From Rossellomorea vietnamensis (GTDB lineage Bacteria > Bacillota > Bacilli > Bacillales > Bacillaceae_B): a DNA stretch of 62,362 bases. The stretch lies in the NCBI RefSeq assembly GCF_008180415.1, contig NZ_VTEI01000006.1:263009-325370 (forward strand). The letters are read 5' to 3'. The translations under genes were made by a program, and so were the position numbers. The notes below the pieces were generated by a model. That model did no database searches and was not told the origin of the DNA. It saw nothing but the letters and a program-made list of their open reading frames with translations. Shown here piece after piece: positions 35,107 through 45,017 of the stretch (its first letter is position 1; each line of letters begins with the position of its first letter).

Positions 35107-35140
35107 AGTATATCGTACATACTCTCATGAAGTGTGTCAC
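35107..35140 (-). promoter_or_regulatory. spoIIG-type promoter (Spo0A-dependent, 22-bp spacer)
   Basis: Minus-strand GTGACA (35135-35140) and TATACT (35107-35112) are separated by 22 bp. The B. subtilis spoIIG promoter is a sigma-A promoter with this same long spacer, activated by Spo0A. The AT-rich region 35165-35215 with TTGACAAT and TTCGAA is the natural place for Spo0A boxes, but I see only partial matches. Confidence 0.6.
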
Positions 35141-35267
35141 TTTCTGTAAGGAATGAAGTGAAACTTTTCATACTCTCGTTCGAATATTGTCAAAATACTT
35201 TTATAAAAATATGGCTCATGTTTGTTCTAGATGCAAATTCGCAATCGACGCAGAACTTTTTTCAAAA

Positions 35268-35300
35268 CACAAAAAGACCCAAGGAAGATTCCTTGGGTCA
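35268..35300 (-). terminator. Intrinsic terminator after ftsZ
   Basis: Minus-strand GACCCAAGG pairs with CCTTGGGTC across a 6-nt loop, followed by TTTTTGTGTTTT. Confidence 0.88.
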
Positions 35301-35316
35301 CATATATACAATTTAT

Positions 35317-36468
35317 TTATCTGCGGCGGTTGCGATTTCTTAGGAACGTTGGAATATCCAATGTTTCCTCCACTCCCTGTCCGCTTGAACGGGAAGGCTC
35401 TTGCTGCTGAGGCTCCTCCCTCTTCGGCTCACGTTTTGGTGCTGGCTGGCTTGTATTATTACTGGAAGGTTTCATCCCGCCGAAAGATGGTCTTGACGGT
35501 TTTGGCTGGACAGCTTCTTCATTGAAACCAGTTGCAATGACAGTAACCACGATATCATCTTTCAATTCTTCATTGATGACAGAACCGAAGATCATATTCA
35601 CTTCCTGATCTGATGCAGATGCTACGATATCTGCCGCTTCCTGAACTTCATAGAGGGAAAGGTTCGTTCCTCCTGTTATATTCATGAGGACACCTTGAGC
35701 ACCATCAAGAGACGTTTCAAGCAATGGACTGGAAATGGCTTTCTTCGCTGCCTCGGTAGCACGGTTTTCACCAGAAGCGGCACCGATTCCCATTAAGGCA
35801 GATCCTTTATTGGACATGATCGTTTTCACATCTGCAAAATCGAGGTTAATCAGTCCTGGTGTAGCTATCAAATCGGAAATACCTTGAACACCTTGTCGTA
35901 AAACATTATCAGCTTCACGGAACGCTTCAAGCATTGGAGTACTCTTATCGACAATTTCAAGCAGACGGTCATTGGGAATGACGATCAAAGTATCCACTGC
36001 TTCTTTCATTGCCCCGATTCCTCCGCTTGCTTGTGTGGAACGTTTACGTCCTTCAAAGGTAAACGGACGTGTAACAACACCAACAGTCAAGGCACCGATT
36101 TCACGTGCAATACTTGCAATGACAGGAGCTGCACCAGTTCCTGTACCGCCGCCCATTCCTGCAGTTACGAAAACCATGTCCGCACCCTTCAGTGCTTCCT
36201 CAATCTGCTCTTTGCTTTCTTCGGCAGCCTTCTTGCCGACCTCTGGATTAGCACCCGCTCCAAGTCCTCTTGTCAGTTTGCCGCCGATTTGCATCTTGAT
36301 CTCAGCTTTGGACAAGTTAAGTGCCTGGGCATCAGTATTGACCGCTATGAATTCTACTCCTTGTACACCATGCTCAATCATTCGATTGACGGCGTTATTT
36401 CCGCCGCCTCCTACTCCGATTACTTTAATGGTGGCTAATGAATCTAAATTTGTATCAAACTCTAACAT
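35317..36468 (-). CDS. ftsZ: Cell division GTPase FtsZ
   Basis: Tubulin homologue that forms the Z-ring. The GTP-binding signature GGGTGTG is at 106-112, the N-terminus is [23 protein letters not shown], the T7 loop is [15 protein letters not shown], and a disordered Pro/Gln/Glu-rich linker (about 320-370) leads to the conserved C-terminal peptide [14 protein letters not shown] choose ATG 36468 with AGGAGG 7 bp upstream. 383 aa is typical. Confidence 0.97.
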   Translation of the reverse strand: MLEFDTNLDSLATIKVIGVGGGGNNAVNRMIEHGVQGVEFIAVNTDAQALNLSKAEIKMQIGGKLTRGLGAGANPEVGKKAAEESKEQIEEALKGADMVFVTAGMGGGTGTGAAPVIASIAREIGALTVGVVTRPFTFEGRKRSTQASGGIGAMKEAVDTLIVIPNDRLLEIVDKSTPMLEAFREADNVLRQGVQGISDLIATPGLINLDFADVKTIMSNKGSALMGIGAASGENRATEAAKKAISSPLLETSLDGAQGVLMNITGGTNLSLYEVQEAADIVASASDQEVNMIFGSVINEELKDDIVVTVIATGFNEEAVQPKPSRPSFGGMKPSSNNTSQPAPKREPKREEPQQQEPSRSSGQGVEETLDIPTFLRNRNRRR

Positions 36469-36509
36469 GAAACATCCTCCTAATTCCTCGATTCTCAACC
36501 TATTTGAAA

Positions 36510-37811
36510 CTATTCAAAAAAGTAGCCGAAAAACTTCTTCATTTTTGATGACACTTTTTCGTCGTCTGGCTTGTCCGTTTTTGGTTTTGGTTTTGGCTTT
36601 TCTGTCTGTTCAGGTTTCTTTGTATTGCGCTTTTCAGCAGGTTCGGCAGGAACAGGGGACGTACTGACGCTTCTGCCTTGTAATCTAGCATTCTTATGAG
36701 CATATTTAATCAACCCGACAGACGTTGTATATTGTGGTTCACGAACGCCGATATAATCAGGGACAGCTACTCTGACACGGTTCTGGAAGACCAGCTGTGA
36801 CAGCTCGAGCACTCCTGGAAGGTTGGCAATGCCGCCTGTGAGCACATAGCCGCCAGGCAGATCATGGACACCCATCCTTCTTAATTCTTGCCCGATGATA
36901 TCGAAAATTTCTTCTAATCTAGCTTCTATAATATCAGAAATTTCAAGCTGATTAAATTGTTGATGCTGATCACTGCCGATAATCGGTACACTGAACACCT
37001 CATCTTCGGATGCATGGTCATAAAAGGCATGACCATATTTCACCTTGATCATTTCGGCATCCTCAGTGGAAGTCCTTAATCCGATCGATAAATCCTTAGT
37101 GATATGCTCCCCGCCTACCGGAAGGACAGAAGCCGCTTTGATATGCCCTTGTTCAAAGACTGCGATGGTTGTCGAGCCTCCGCCTATATCGATCAAAGCC
37201 GCTCCAAGGCTTTGTTCATCCTTGGAGAGGGCTATGGAGCCTGAGGCAAGCGGCTGCAGAACAATATCCATGATCTCCAGTCCGGCTTTTTCCACACAGC
37301 GCAGTGTATTATGTAAAAGTGTTTTGGATCCTGTTATGATTGTTCCTTCCATTTCCAGCCTTACACCAATCATCCCTCTTGGGTCAGTGATTTCGTCCAG
37401 GCCATCTACAATGAATTGTTTAGGAATGACATTGACAATTTCCCTTTCAGGAGGGATAGAGATGACTTGTGCAGCTTCCATAACCCGTGCCACATCTTCA
37501 TCTGTAATTTCCCTGTTCTCGCTTGATACAGCCACTACACCATGGCATGTTTGGAGGGCGACTCCGTTTCCAGGAATCCCGACGATTACCTGGTTAATAT
37601 TTATTCCGACCATCCTTTCCGCTTGCTCGACGGCCTTTTTAATTGATTGAACAGTTTCATCGATATCTACGATGGATCCTTTTCGGATTCCTTGAGATTT
37701 GACATTTCCGACACCGATAATATTCAGGGAATCATTGGACATTTCTCCGATGATCACTTTAACTGTGGATGTACCGATGTCTAGACTTACGAAAATTTCA
37801 TTGCTGTTCAC
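36510..37811 (-). CDS. ftsA: Cell division protein FtsA
   Basis: Actin-like protein that anchors FtsZ to the membrane. Actin-fold motifs are [16 protein letters not shown] at the N-terminus, [16 protein letters not shown] in the middle and [14 protein letters not shown]; the membrane-targeting amphipathic helix is the C-terminal KKFFGYFFE, after a long Lys/Pro linker (about 390-420). It starts with GTG at 37811, preceded by AAGGAGGTG. 433 aa is typical. Confidence 0.96.
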   Translation of the reverse strand: MNSNEIFVSLDIGTSTVKVIIGEMSNDSLNIIGVGNVKSQGIRKGSIVDIDETVQSIKKAVEQAERMVGININQVIVGIPGNGVALQTCHGVVAVSSENREITDEDVARVMEAAQVISIPPEREIVNVIPKQFIVDGLDEITDPRGMIGVRLEMEGTIITGSKTLLHNTLRCVEKAGLEIMDIVLQPLASGSIALSKDEQSLGAALIDIGGGSTTIAVFEQGHIKAASVLPVGGEHITKDLSIGLRTSTEDAEMIKVKYGHAFYDHASEDEVFSVPIIGSDQHQQFNQLEISDIIEARLEEIFDIIGQELRRMGVHDLPGGYVLTGGIANLPGVLELSQLVFQNRVRVAVPDYIGVREPQYTTSVGLIKYAHKNARLQGRSVSTSPVPAEPAEKRNTKKPEQTEKPKPKPKTDKPDDEKVSSKMKKFFGYFFE

Positions 37812-37839
37812 TCTGTGGCACCTCCTTCAAATAGTATTC

Positions 37840-37845
37840 ATTATA
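37840..37845 (-). promoter_or_regulatory. Possible sigma-A -10 box upstream of ftsA
   Basis: Minus-strand TATAAT, 29 bp upstream of the ftsA start. The -35 region (TTCAAC, 19 bp upstream) is weak. Confidence 0.4.
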
Positions 37846-37891
37846 GAACAACAACTTTACTAAAGTTGAATTTTGAATATATCTTATAAAA

Positions 37892-37920
37892 ATATTCGTC
37901 GCATTTAAAAGATTCCCTTT
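37892..37920 (-). promoter_or_regulatory. Putative sigma-H promoter of ftsAZ
   Basis: Minus-strand AAAGGGAAT (37912-37920) and GACGAATAT (37892-37900) are 11 bp apart, matching the sigma-H consensus RnAGGAWWT / RnnGAATWW at 8 of 9 and 9 of 9 defined positions. In B. subtilis one ftsAZ promoter is sigma-H dependent and is used at the start of sporulation. Confidence 0.6.
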
Positions 37921-37927
37921 TAAATTT

Positions 37928-38290
37928 TCAATTTTTTTCTTTTTTTTCGCTATTAGCACTCCAATTGCTTATCAAAATCCTGCGGATAACCGCGATATTC
38001 TGGAACAGCCTGACACCAAAAGCGAAAACAGCTGCTAAATACAAGTCTACACCAAGATGGACACCTAGAAAAGCCAAACTTGCAGCCAATATGATATTAA
38101 AGAAAAAACCAGAGACAAATACTTTATCATCATAAATATTTTGGAGGTGGGCTCTGATCCCACCAAACAATGTATCGAGAGCTGCTAATACCGCAATGGA
38201 TAAGTAATTCGAATATTCATCTGGAATCCTGATATCGGTAAGCAATCCAAGGATCACTCCTAGCAGCAACCCTAAAACGGGCAGCCACAT
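37928..38290 (-). CDS. sbp: Small basic membrane protein Sbp (DUF1290)
   Basis: A 120-aa membrane protein conserved next to ftsAZ in Bacilli, function unknown. It has three hydrophobic segments; the hallmark is LGLLTDIRIPDEYSNYLSIAVLAALDTLFGG. ATG 38290 is preceded by AGGAGGG. It follows ylxX by 4 bp and is probably cotranscribed with divIB-ylxW-ylxX. Confidence 0.9.
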   Translation of the reverse strand: MWLPVLGLLLGVILGLLTDIRIPDEYSNYLSIAVLAALDTLFGGIRAHLQNIYDDKVFVSGFFFNIILAASLAFLGVHLGVDLYLAAVFAFGVRLFQNIAVIRRILISNWSANSEKKEKN

Positions 38291-38294
38291 GCTG

Positions 38295-39011
38295 TTAACT
38301 CCCTCCTTCTATAACAGGCTCCATATGGCGGACCCTGATGGTGTCTCCGTAAGCCGGAACGGTCAGGTTTTCCATTGGAGGACCGATAGTGACCCTGAGA
38401 TTATCAATGAAAAAATCTTCTATTGCCCGGGAAACCTGCATGCGGTTATATAAATCTTCCGCTTTGTCCTGATTCAATGTCAGAACCTTTACTTCAAACG
38501 GAATGGAATTGATCGGGTAACCATCTATTTTGGTTTCGCCGTTGATATCCCTGATTACAGACGTATTGATTAGACGGTGTCCATCAATGGAGATATCCTG
38601 TGCACCATACCGATTCAACTCATTGATCAACCTTTCAAGAAGTTCCGGGGAGACCGATTGGACTTTAACGCCAAGCAGCATTTCTTCGGTGGAAGGTTCT
38701 ACTGTCAGCACCAATCCAGACCCGCTTTTCTCCAGAAGGCCCGCTTCCTGCTTTAATTCATCCAATGTCTCCCTTAAAGCCTGCTCCTGGCTTGTCTGTC
38801 TTTCCGTTTCATATTTCTCCAGCTTTTCATTAATTGACTGAAGTTCTTGCAGAAGGCTGCCCGCTGCATCATTTTCATTTTGTATCGCTTCTCTTAATTC
38901 CCAAATATCCCTGGTATCCCTGATCACCGGCTCTTGAACAGTCTGGAATTGGACAGCCACCATGAATCCGATAATCAAAGTAATAAGAGTAAAGCTCACT
39001 TTATTGCCCAC
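38295..39011 (-). CDS. ylxX: DUF881 family protein YlxX
   Basis: Membrane-anchored protein of the DUF881 family, function unknown, with an N-terminal transmembrane helix (about 5-22), a coiled-coil region (about 40-85) and an extracytoplasmic DUF881 domain (SGSGLVLTVEPSTEEML, ISIDGHRLINTSVIRDING). It starts with GTG at 39011, with AAGGTG upstream. It is one of two paralogues in the cluster. 238 aa. Confidence 0.9.
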   Translation of the reverse strand: MGNKVSFTLITLIIGFMVAVQFQTVQEPVIRDTRDIWELREAIQNENDAAGSLLQELQSINEKLEKYETERQTSQEQALRETLDELKQEAGLLEKSGSGLVLTVEPSTEEMLLGVKVQSVSPELLERLINELNRYGAQDISIDGHRLINTSVIRDINGETKIDGYPINSIPFEVKVLTLNQDKAEDLYNRMQVSRAIEDFFIDNLRVTIGPPMENLTVPAYGDTIRVRHMEPVIEGGS

Positions 39012-39058
39012 TCTTGCTCACCTTGCTTTCTTTGTTCCCGGCACAGGAGTTACTATGT

Positions 39059-39766
39059 TCACGATTCACTGATCACAGGCTCCAGTATCAATTTGCTTTC
39101 TTTCCTGAGGCTGAAATCTATGTTGTCGTTAACTAATTGGTCTTTCACACCGCCTGTTAAGTTCAAAGCTGATGCTAATACTTCAGTATCCCCGATAGCC
39201 GTAATTTCAAATGGAGCAGCCGAGGCCACCCCGTCAACTGTGATAACCGGTCCGGTGCAAAGGATATAAGAGTCATGCTTAAGCCTTTGGCCGTTTATTG
39301 CGACAGCCGATGCTCCAGCAATATATAGTTCGTTAATCACTTTAAATACATGATGTTCATGAACGATATAGTTGTTGACATTAGGATCATCAGCATTATA
39401 TTGGGAATCCGAAAGAGTCACACTGACACCCGGTCCCTCAACTTTTACTTTTCCCAAAAACATTCTGTACTTCTCAGTGTCCTCAGCAAGATTGAAGTAA
39501 ATCTGTTTCTCCTGGGACAATTCCTTTTCAATGTCAACGACCTGTTGCTGTTTTTCAAAAACTTCTTCCTGTAATTTTGAATTTTTTTCCTGATGGTCGA
39601 TAAGCTGGCTGCGGAGCTCATCTTCCCTTTCCCACTGCCCATCAGTAATCCGTGTTCCTTCCTCCCTTTCAGAGTTTGCAATACTGTAAGAGAAGGCAAG
39701 GATGAATCCAAGGACCAGGCATACCAGCGAGAGGACGACATGCTTAACTTTCACTTTCATTTTCAT
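39059..39766 (-). CDS. ylxW: DUF881 family protein YlxW
   Basis: Paralogue of the neighbouring ylxX product: N-terminal membrane helix (VVLSLVCLVLGFILAFSYS), a coiled coil (about 45-90) and a DUF881 domain (GPGVSVTLSDSQYNADDP, SAVAINGQRLKHDSYILCTGP). I take the ATG at 39766 (reading MKMKVKVKH), 23 bp inside the divIB 3' end; ATG 39760 is also possible. GGAAGGAG lies somewhat far upstream. About 235 aa. Confidence 0.88.
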   Translation of the reverse strand: MKMKVKVKHVVLSLVCLVLGFILAFSYSIANSEREEGTRITDGQWEREDELRSQLIDHQEKNSKLQEEVFEKQQQVVDIEKELSQEKQIYFNLAEDTEKYRMFLGKVKVEGPGVSVTLSDSQYNADDPNVNNYIVHEHHVFKVINELYIAGASAVAINGQRLKHDSYILCTGPVITVDGVASAAPFEITAIGDTEVLASALNLTGGVKDQLVNDNIDFSLRKESKLILEPVISES

Positions 39767-40532
39767 TGGCCGCAGGATCTCCTTCCTTTTCATATTCTCT
39801 GAAATAAGAGCCGACTTCCAAGTCGATGACTCCTTTGGCTGATTCATCGAGCTGGCTGACGATGGAAGGGTAATGGACCATTTTCTCAGAAAAAGTCCTT
39901 ATTGAAGCACTGACCTCAAAACCGTCATTCATATACAATGAAACATGGTACTGATCCGTTTTCTTAGGTGCCAGGACGATTTCAGAAATTGAATTCTTGA
40001 TCTCAGAAGGGAGATTGTTAAGTTCACTAACCATTTCTTTTAAAATCTTATCTTCTTTGAAGCCAGTCAGAATCGGGGCGTCCGTCGGCAGTACTTCCAA
40101 AGTCCTTGATTCCAGGAGCTCTCCATTTTCCAATATAGGATAGAACCGGCTCTCATTGATCAGGTAAGCGGCTTTTTCAAATTCATCGACGTGGATTGTT
40201 ACTGTGTTAGGGAGCTTAAGCTTTACTTCTGCTCCAGCTATCTCGGCAATGGCTCCAAGCTCTTCTTCTGCCTTCGACCTGTCAACACTCCAGACATTCA
40301 TGCCTTCTTCTACCGAGACCTCCTTAAGTATGGACTCATCAGAAACTAACTGGTTTCCTGATAATTCTATTTCCTTCACATGACTTAAAGAGGACTGAAA
40401 ATACACAACCGCCAGCACCAAAAGAAGAAAGAGTGATAACAAAAAAGTTAATCTCCGGTTAGCCTTTTTCTTGCGGTGCTGCTTCAGTTTTGGTATCCGT
40501 TCCTCCAAGGACACAATTTTTCCTTTGTCCAT
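39744..40532 (-). CDS. divIB: Cell division protein DivIB (FtsQ)
   Basis: Bitopic divisome protein with a short cytoplasmic basic region, one membrane helix (about 28-47), a POTRA domain (VKEIELSGNQLVSDESI) and a beta domain ending in an acidic tail. It binds FtsL and DivIC/FtsB partners. The ATG at 40532 follows GGAGGGG. In B. subtilis it is preceded by murB; here it follows a 951-bp non-coding region. Confidence 0.92.
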   Translation of the reverse strand: MDKGKIVSLEERIPKLKQHRKKKANRRLTFLLSLFLLLVLAVVYFQSSLSHVKEIELSGNQLVSDESILKEVSVEEGMNVWSVDRSKAEEELGAIAEIAGAEVKLKLPNTVTIHVDEFEKAAYLINESRFYPILENGELLESRTLEVLPTDAPILTGFKEDKILKEMVSELNNLPSEIKNSISEIVLAPKKTDQYHVSLYMNDGFEVSASIRTFSEKMVHYPSIVSQLDESAKGVIDLEVGSYFREYEKEGDPAANENESES

Positions 40533-40566
40533 ATTTTTCTTTCCCCTCCAATAATCTCACCATGAA

Positions 40567-40701
40567 GCAAAAAGGCAGGCATTCCAGCAAGTCCATGCAG
40601 ATCTATTCTGCTCATCTTATCAGCCCATCAGCACCTGATGGGCACTGCCGGGAGCAGCATTCATTTCCAAACTGGTCTAGAAAACCTGCCATTCTTTTTG
40701 C
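40567..40701 (-). repeat. 135-bp imperfect palindrome just upstream of divIB
   Basis: On the minus strand GCAAAAA then GGCAGG (5' side) pairs with CCTGCC then TTTTTGC (3' side), with a GAAT bulge. Inside are CTGCTC / GAGCAG and an apical hairpin GCCCATCAG / CTGATGGGC. The 3' edge is 34 nt upstream of the divIB start and ends in five T, so it can be read as a structured leader with a terminator-like 3' end or as a mobile palindrome. No second copy was seen in the window. Confidence 0.6.
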
Positions 40702-40829
40702 GCTGACTGGAAAAGGGATGTCCTTTTCTCTTTATGTAAGGCTCTATCCATAACTTTGCGGCTATTGGTTATTTATTTTATTCCGAAAGATAGCGACCTA
40801 ATGAACCGGAAAAATTCTGTTAAGCAAGA

Positions 40830-40932
40830 AAGCAAGAGCTTGTCTCTTCTTCAGTGCGAAAAACTAGTATCCTAAGGTAATTTCCGGTATTTGAAATACT
40901 TTCCATAAGCCACACATATGCGAGAACAGCCT
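40830..40932. repeat. Solo arm of the inverted-repeat element family
   Basis: CTAGTATCC, TTTCCGG and the end ATATGCGAGAACAGCCT follow the same order and spacing as the right arm at 57535-57653. It is more degenerate than the other copies. Confidence 0.5.
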
Positions 40933-41328
40933 AATGTTCATATATGCTTATTATTAATTGACCCAGACAATGGAATCAACTCTGCAAATATTCTAATTCA
41001 ATACCTTTATTCTATATGAAGGGAAAAGATGATTAAAGAGGTTAGACCATTATTTTCGCAATATTTTTCTATTTTTTGTATTTTGGGACGCACTATCCCC
41101 TTTGAAAATGAACTTATGCGATAAATACCTCCATAATTTTCCTGATAATGTCATCATAACCAGCTCAGCCTTACAAAATCAAGGCTCTACAGCGTATTCC
41201 CTATACTACTATATTTTAAACGTCAGCGGGCTTTGATTATCAGAATGTCATTGAACTGTAAATTAGCTAAGATGTTTTGTTACATGATTAATTTTGCCAG
41301 AGAGCTTATCCTGTATTGACAAACCTCT

Positions 41329-41374
41329 GAAAAAGAACCGAAACCCATAATCATCTGAGTTTCGGTTCTTTTTG
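41329..41374 (-). terminator. Intrinsic terminator after spoVE
   Basis: AAAAAGAACCGAAAC pairs with GTTTCGGTTCTTTTT, with T tracts on either strand. It lies 110 bp beyond the spoVE stop and separates the mur genes from divIB. Confidence 0.88.
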
Positions 41375-41483
41375 AGCTAGTTTTGTGATTATGGCTTTGC
41401 TTTGAAGATTTACTCCAATCACCCTGTATTTTAAAAGCTCAGTGAACGATGGATAACATCGTTTTTTTAAATGAAGGCTTCTG

Positions 41484-42584
41484 TTATAACCTGGCGTAGC
41501 GGCTGATGTTTAAAAGGACACCCACCGCCAATAGCATCAGTGTTAAAGAAGATCCCCCATAACTCAGGAACGGAAGGGTAATCCCAGTCACCGGCATTAA
41601 GCCGGTGACCACTCCGACATTAATCATGACCTGGATGGCAATCATCGAAACAATTCCGACAGCGAGGAAACTTCCGTACAAATCAGGAGCTCCTAGAGCA
41701 ATCCTAATTCCCCTCCATAAAAGGAGTGAGAAGAGCAAGAGGACAAGGCTGCCGCCGATAAACCCCAATTCCTCTGCCAGAATCGCAAAGATGAAATCGT
41801 TTTGAGGTTCTGGTAAATAAAAGAATTTCTGCCTGCTTTCTCCCAGCCCGAGACCAAGCAGTCCACCAGGCCCTATCGCGTACAAAGACTGAATCATTTG
41901 AAATCCGCTGCCCAATGGGTCTTCCCACGGATCAAGAAAAGAGGTGATCCTTTTGATTCGATACGGAGCGGACAGGACCAGAGCTGCAAATCCTGCAAGT
42001 CCAGCAAGTCCCATCATGGCAAAATGGCTTATTTTTGCGCCTGCGATAAATACCATAACGACTGCAGTTCCGACCATGACTGTTCCTGTACCTAAGTCCG
42101 GCTGAAGCATAATCATGCCAAAAGCCACAAATACCAGGAGCAGTGAAGGGACAAGCCCCTTACGGAACGAGGTTATGTACTTCTGATTTTCAGATAAAAA
42201 CTTTGCAAGAAAAGCAATCATGGCAAGTTTCATAAATTCAGAAGGCTGTATGGAGAATGCCCCGACGCCAATCCAGCTTCTTGAACCATTACGGAGAACC
42301 CCGACTCCAGGAATCAGAACCATTACGAGAAGGACAAAGCAGATAATAATGATCACTTTCCCCCAAGTCCTCCATGTCCAGTAATCAACATTCATGATAA
42401 AGAACATGGCCAATATTCCCACTCCGGCGAACAGCATCTGCCGTTTGGCAAAGAAGAAGGTATCGTCGAATTTGTAATCCGCCCACACAGCACTCGCGCT
42501 GTATACCATAATAAGACCGATGGCCAGCAGTGATAGTGTTACAACAATCAAAATGAAGTCGGGAGTTGATTTTTTCAAAGGCAA
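41484..42584 (-). CDS. spoVE: Stage V sporulation protein SpoVE (SEDS family, FtsW/RodA paralogue)
   Basis: SEDS-family membrane protein, probable glycan polymerase for spore cortex, working with SpoVD. It has about ten membrane segments and the family motifs FIMNVDYWTWRTW, RNGSRSWIGVG, QPSEFMKL and ITLPFLSYGGSS. The sequence is very close to B. subtilis SpoVE. The TTG at 42584 (reading PLKKSTPDFIL) with GAGGTG 6 bp upstream gives 366 aa, the B. subtilis length. Within this window there is no separate ftsW. Confidence 0.93.
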   Translation of the reverse strand: MPLKKSTPDFILIVVTLSLLAIGLIMVYSASAVWADYKFDDTFFFAKRQMLFAGVGILAMFFIMNVDYWTWRTWGKVIIIICFVLLVMVLIPGVGVLRNGSRSWIGVGAFSIQPSEFMKLAMIAFLAKFLSENQKYITSFRKGLVPSLLLVFVAFGMIMLQPDLGTGTVMVGTAVVMVFIAGAKISHFAMMGLAGLAGFAALVLSAPYRIKRITSFLDPWEDPLGSGFQMIQSLYAIGPGGLLGLGLGESRQKFFYLPEPQNDFIFAILAEELGFIGGSLVLLLFSLLLWRGIRIALGAPDLYGSFLAVGIVSMIAIQVMINVGVVTGLMPVTGITLPFLSYGGSSLTLMLLAVGVLLNISRYARL

Positions 42585-42692
42585 TTCTAACACCTCGATA
42601 GACTTATTTGAGCCGTTTCGAGCAATCAAAACCTTTGATTTTTGCTGTCAATACAATGTTGTTCTTCTTATTGCTCCAAAATAGACAAGCCC

Positions 42693-44045
42693 TTATTTAA
42701 GCTTATGCACCTCATCTATAAAAATGTCACCGCGGACTTCAAAAGTACGGTATTGATCCCAGCTTGCGCATGCAGGAGAAAGCAGGATCACATCACCTTC
42801 TTCAGAAATCGTATAAGCGGCAGGTACTGCAGCCTCTACATTATCGACATGTTTCACAGTTTGTATGCCTGCTCTTTCCGCAGTCTTCATCAGCTTTGAA
42901 GCTGTTTCCCCAAAAGTGATCAGAGCTTTGACATTTTCCATATAAGGAATGAGTTCATCAAAGCTGTTTCCCCTGTCCAATCCGCCTGCCAGCAGGATTG
43001 TCGGCTGTTCAAATGCCTCCAGGGCACTTTTTGCAGCCAAAACATTTGTAGCTTTAGAATCGTTATAAAACGATCTGCCATTCAAAGAACGAACGAATTG
43101 GGTTCTGTGCTTCACACCGGTAAATGTCTTCAGGACCTCTTCTATCTCCTCATTCCCTACACCGCTTACCTTTGCGGCTATGACAGCACAGAGGATGTTT
43201 TCCAGGTTATGTTTTCCCGGGAGGGCGATCGAGTCTGTATCCATGATTTTTTCATTGTTATAGTAAATGGCACCATTTATGATGCTTGCCCCTTTTTCAA
43301 GAACCATCTTAGTGGAAAAGTAAATTTTTTCTGCCTTTGAGAAACTTAGAAGTTCTTCCAGCTCAGGCTGGTCCGCATTGATGACAAGGAAATCTGCTTC
43401 TGTCTGATTAACGGTGATATTTGCTTTTGCTTTGGCATAATCTTCAATTGAACCATGATAATCCAAGTGCGCTTCATAGAGATTAATGAATATACTGATC
43501 TTCGGACGGAAAGATTCTATCCCCATCAGCTGAAAAGAAGAAAGTTCAATGACGATATTATTTTCTTCCTTCGCCTCCTGGGCTACTTCAGAAGCAACCG
43601 TCCCGATATTCCCCGCAATTAACGGCAGTTTGCCGCCTTTGTTCAGCATTTCAAATACCAGCGTCGTTGTGGTTGTCTTGCCGTTTGTCCCAGTGATCCC
43701 AATAAAAGGTGCCTCGGATACCAAGTAGGCAAGTTCCACTTCTGTAAGCACAGGAATACCTTTTGCAGCAGCTCCTTTTACAAGCGGATTGTCATAAGGG
43801 ATACCGGGATTTTTGACAATATAGTCAAACCCCTCATCCAGCAGTTCTATCGGATGGCTCCCGCAGATGACTTTGATCCCTTGCTGCAGAAGACCTTGAG
43901 CTTCAGGGTTTTCGGAAAAAGGTTTCCTGTCATTGACAGTTACGAATGCTTCCAATTTATGCAGCAGCGAAGCCGCACTGACCCCGCTTTTTGCCAGCCC
44001 TAATACCAGTACTTTTTTATGTTTGAATTTTTGTGTTGTTTTCAA
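42693..44045 (-). CDS. murD: UDP-N-acetylmuramoylalanine-D-glutamate ligase
   Basis: Adds D-glutamate to UDP-MurNAc-L-Ala in the cytoplasm. The P-loop [13 protein letters not shown] is at about residues 115-127, with an N-terminal UMP-binding fold ([12 protein letters not shown]) and the C-terminal FYNDSKATN and [12 protein letters not shown] motifs. The TTG at 44045, right after the mraY stop and preceded by GAGGTG, is the start. 450 aa is typical. Confidence 0.95.
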   Translation of the reverse strand: MKTTQKFKHKKVLVLGLAKSGVSAASLLHKLEAFVTVNDRKPFSENPEAQGLLQQGIKVICGSHPIELLDEGFDYIVKNPGIPYDNPLVKGAAAKGIPVLTEVELAYLVSEAPFIGITGTNGKTTTTTLVFEMLNKGGKLPLIAGNIGTVASEVAQEAKEENNIVIELSSFQLMGIESFRPKISIFINLYEAHLDYHGSIEDYAKAKANITVNQTEADFLVINADQPELEELLSFSKAEKIYFSTKMVLEKGASIINGAIYYNNEKIMDTDSIALPGKHNLENILCAVIAAKVSGVGNEEIEEVLKTFTGVKHRTQFVRSLNGRSFYNDSKATNVLAAKSALEAFEQPTILLAGGLDRGNSFDELIPYMENVKALITFGETASKLMKTAERAGIQTVKHVDNVEAAVPAAYTISEEGDVILLSPACASWDQYRTFEVRGDIFIDEVHKLK

Positions 44046-45017
44046 TTAGATCCACACCTCGATATAAATTCCTAATACTGCACAAAGCAGTCCTACCGTC
44101 CAGAAAGTCACTACGACTCTCCACTCAGACCAGCCCACTAGTTCATAGTGGTGATGAAGCGGACTCATTCTGAATACCCGCTTCCCTGTAGTCTTGAAAG
44201 AAATCACCTGAATAATGACAGATAGTGTTTCAATTACAAAAACTCCGCCTATCAATACCAGCAGAATTTCAAGCTTGGTCAGGATAGCTATGGCTGCAAT
44301 CGCCCCTCCCAGAGCAAGCGACCCTGTATCTCCCATAAATACCTTTGCGGGATGCGCGTTAAAGACAAGGAAGCCGAGCACAGCTCCGACTACAGCGACC
44401 GCAAAGATAGAAACATCATATTGAGATTGATTCCAAGCAAGTACTGCAAGAGCCCCGAATGCAATGGCGGATGTACCTGATACCAGTCCATCCAATCCAT
44501 CTGTTAAATTTACTGCGTTCGAAAAACCGACAAGCCAGAAAATGATGAAGAACACATAAAACCATCCCAGGTCGACACTGATATCTGTCAACGGAATGGA
44601 AACAGTCGAAGCAAAATCATTTTGCTGATAAATATAAAAGAAAATGGCTGAAATCAAAATTTGCCCGGCAAGTTTTTGTTTGGAAGTCAGGCCGAGATTT
44701 CTCTTCATCACCACTTTGATGAAGTCATCAAGAAATCCTAAGATACCAAAGCCGGCTGTTACAAGAAGCAGCAGGAAGGTTTCTGCACCAATTTCTGAAT
44801 ATCTGCTTGTTATGAATAACGTTGTAATAATGATAGACAACAGGAATACAAGCCCTCCCATTGTTGGGGTTCCTGACTTCTTCTGATGTGATTTTGGCCC
44901 TTCTTCCCTAATGCTCTGGCCGAATTTCAACCTTCTCAGAAACGGGATAAAGATGGGAGAGAGCACAACTGTTACAAGGAACCCCATAATGATTGTATAA
45001 AATATGACATTATCCAT
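44046..45017 (-). CDS. mraY: Phospho-N-acetylmuramoyl-pentapeptide-transferase
   Basis: Membrane enzyme that forms lipid I from UDP-MurNAc-pentapeptide and undecaprenyl phosphate. There are ten hydrophobic helices; catalytic motifs are [29 protein letters not shown] and the histidine-rich SPLHHHYE. The ATG at 45017 overlaps the stop of the upstream gene (TAATG). 323 aa is normal. Confidence 0.96.
   Translation of the reverse strand: MDNVIFYTIIMGFLVTVVLSPIFIPFLRRLKFGQSIREEGPKSHQKKSGTPTMGGLVFLLSIIITTLFITSRYSEIGAETFLLLLVTAGFGILGFLDDFIKVVMKRNLGLTSKQKLAGQILISAIFFYIYQQNDFASTVSIPLTDISVDLGWFYVFFIIFWLVGFSNAVNLTDGLDGLVSGTSAIAFGALAVLAWNQSQYDVSIFAVAVVGAVLGFLVFNAHPAKVFMGDTGSLALGGAIAAIAILTKLEILLVLIGGVFVIETLSVIIQVISFKTTGKRVFRMSPLHHHYELVGWSEWRVVVTFWTVGLLCAVLGIYIEVWI

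Larger units (their letters stand above)
40533..41483. other. Large gap between spoVE and divIB where murG and murB are expected
   Basis: 951 bp with no open frame resembling a protein. It contains a 135-bp imperfect palindrome (40567-40701), a solo repeat arm (40830-40932) and a terminator (41329-41374). The B. subtilis order is spoVE-murG-murB-divIB. No GGTGGH-type MurG or MurB motif is recognisable in any frame. A weak promoter-like pair (minus TTTACA at 41257-41262, TAATCA at 41234-41239, 17 bp apart) could drive divIB-ftsZ. Confidence 0.7.

Noticed and set aside
41484..42584. Naming the SEDS gene ftsW instead of spoVE
   Set aside because: Close sequence match to SpoVE over the whole length and the same position in the cluster as in B. 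subtilis.
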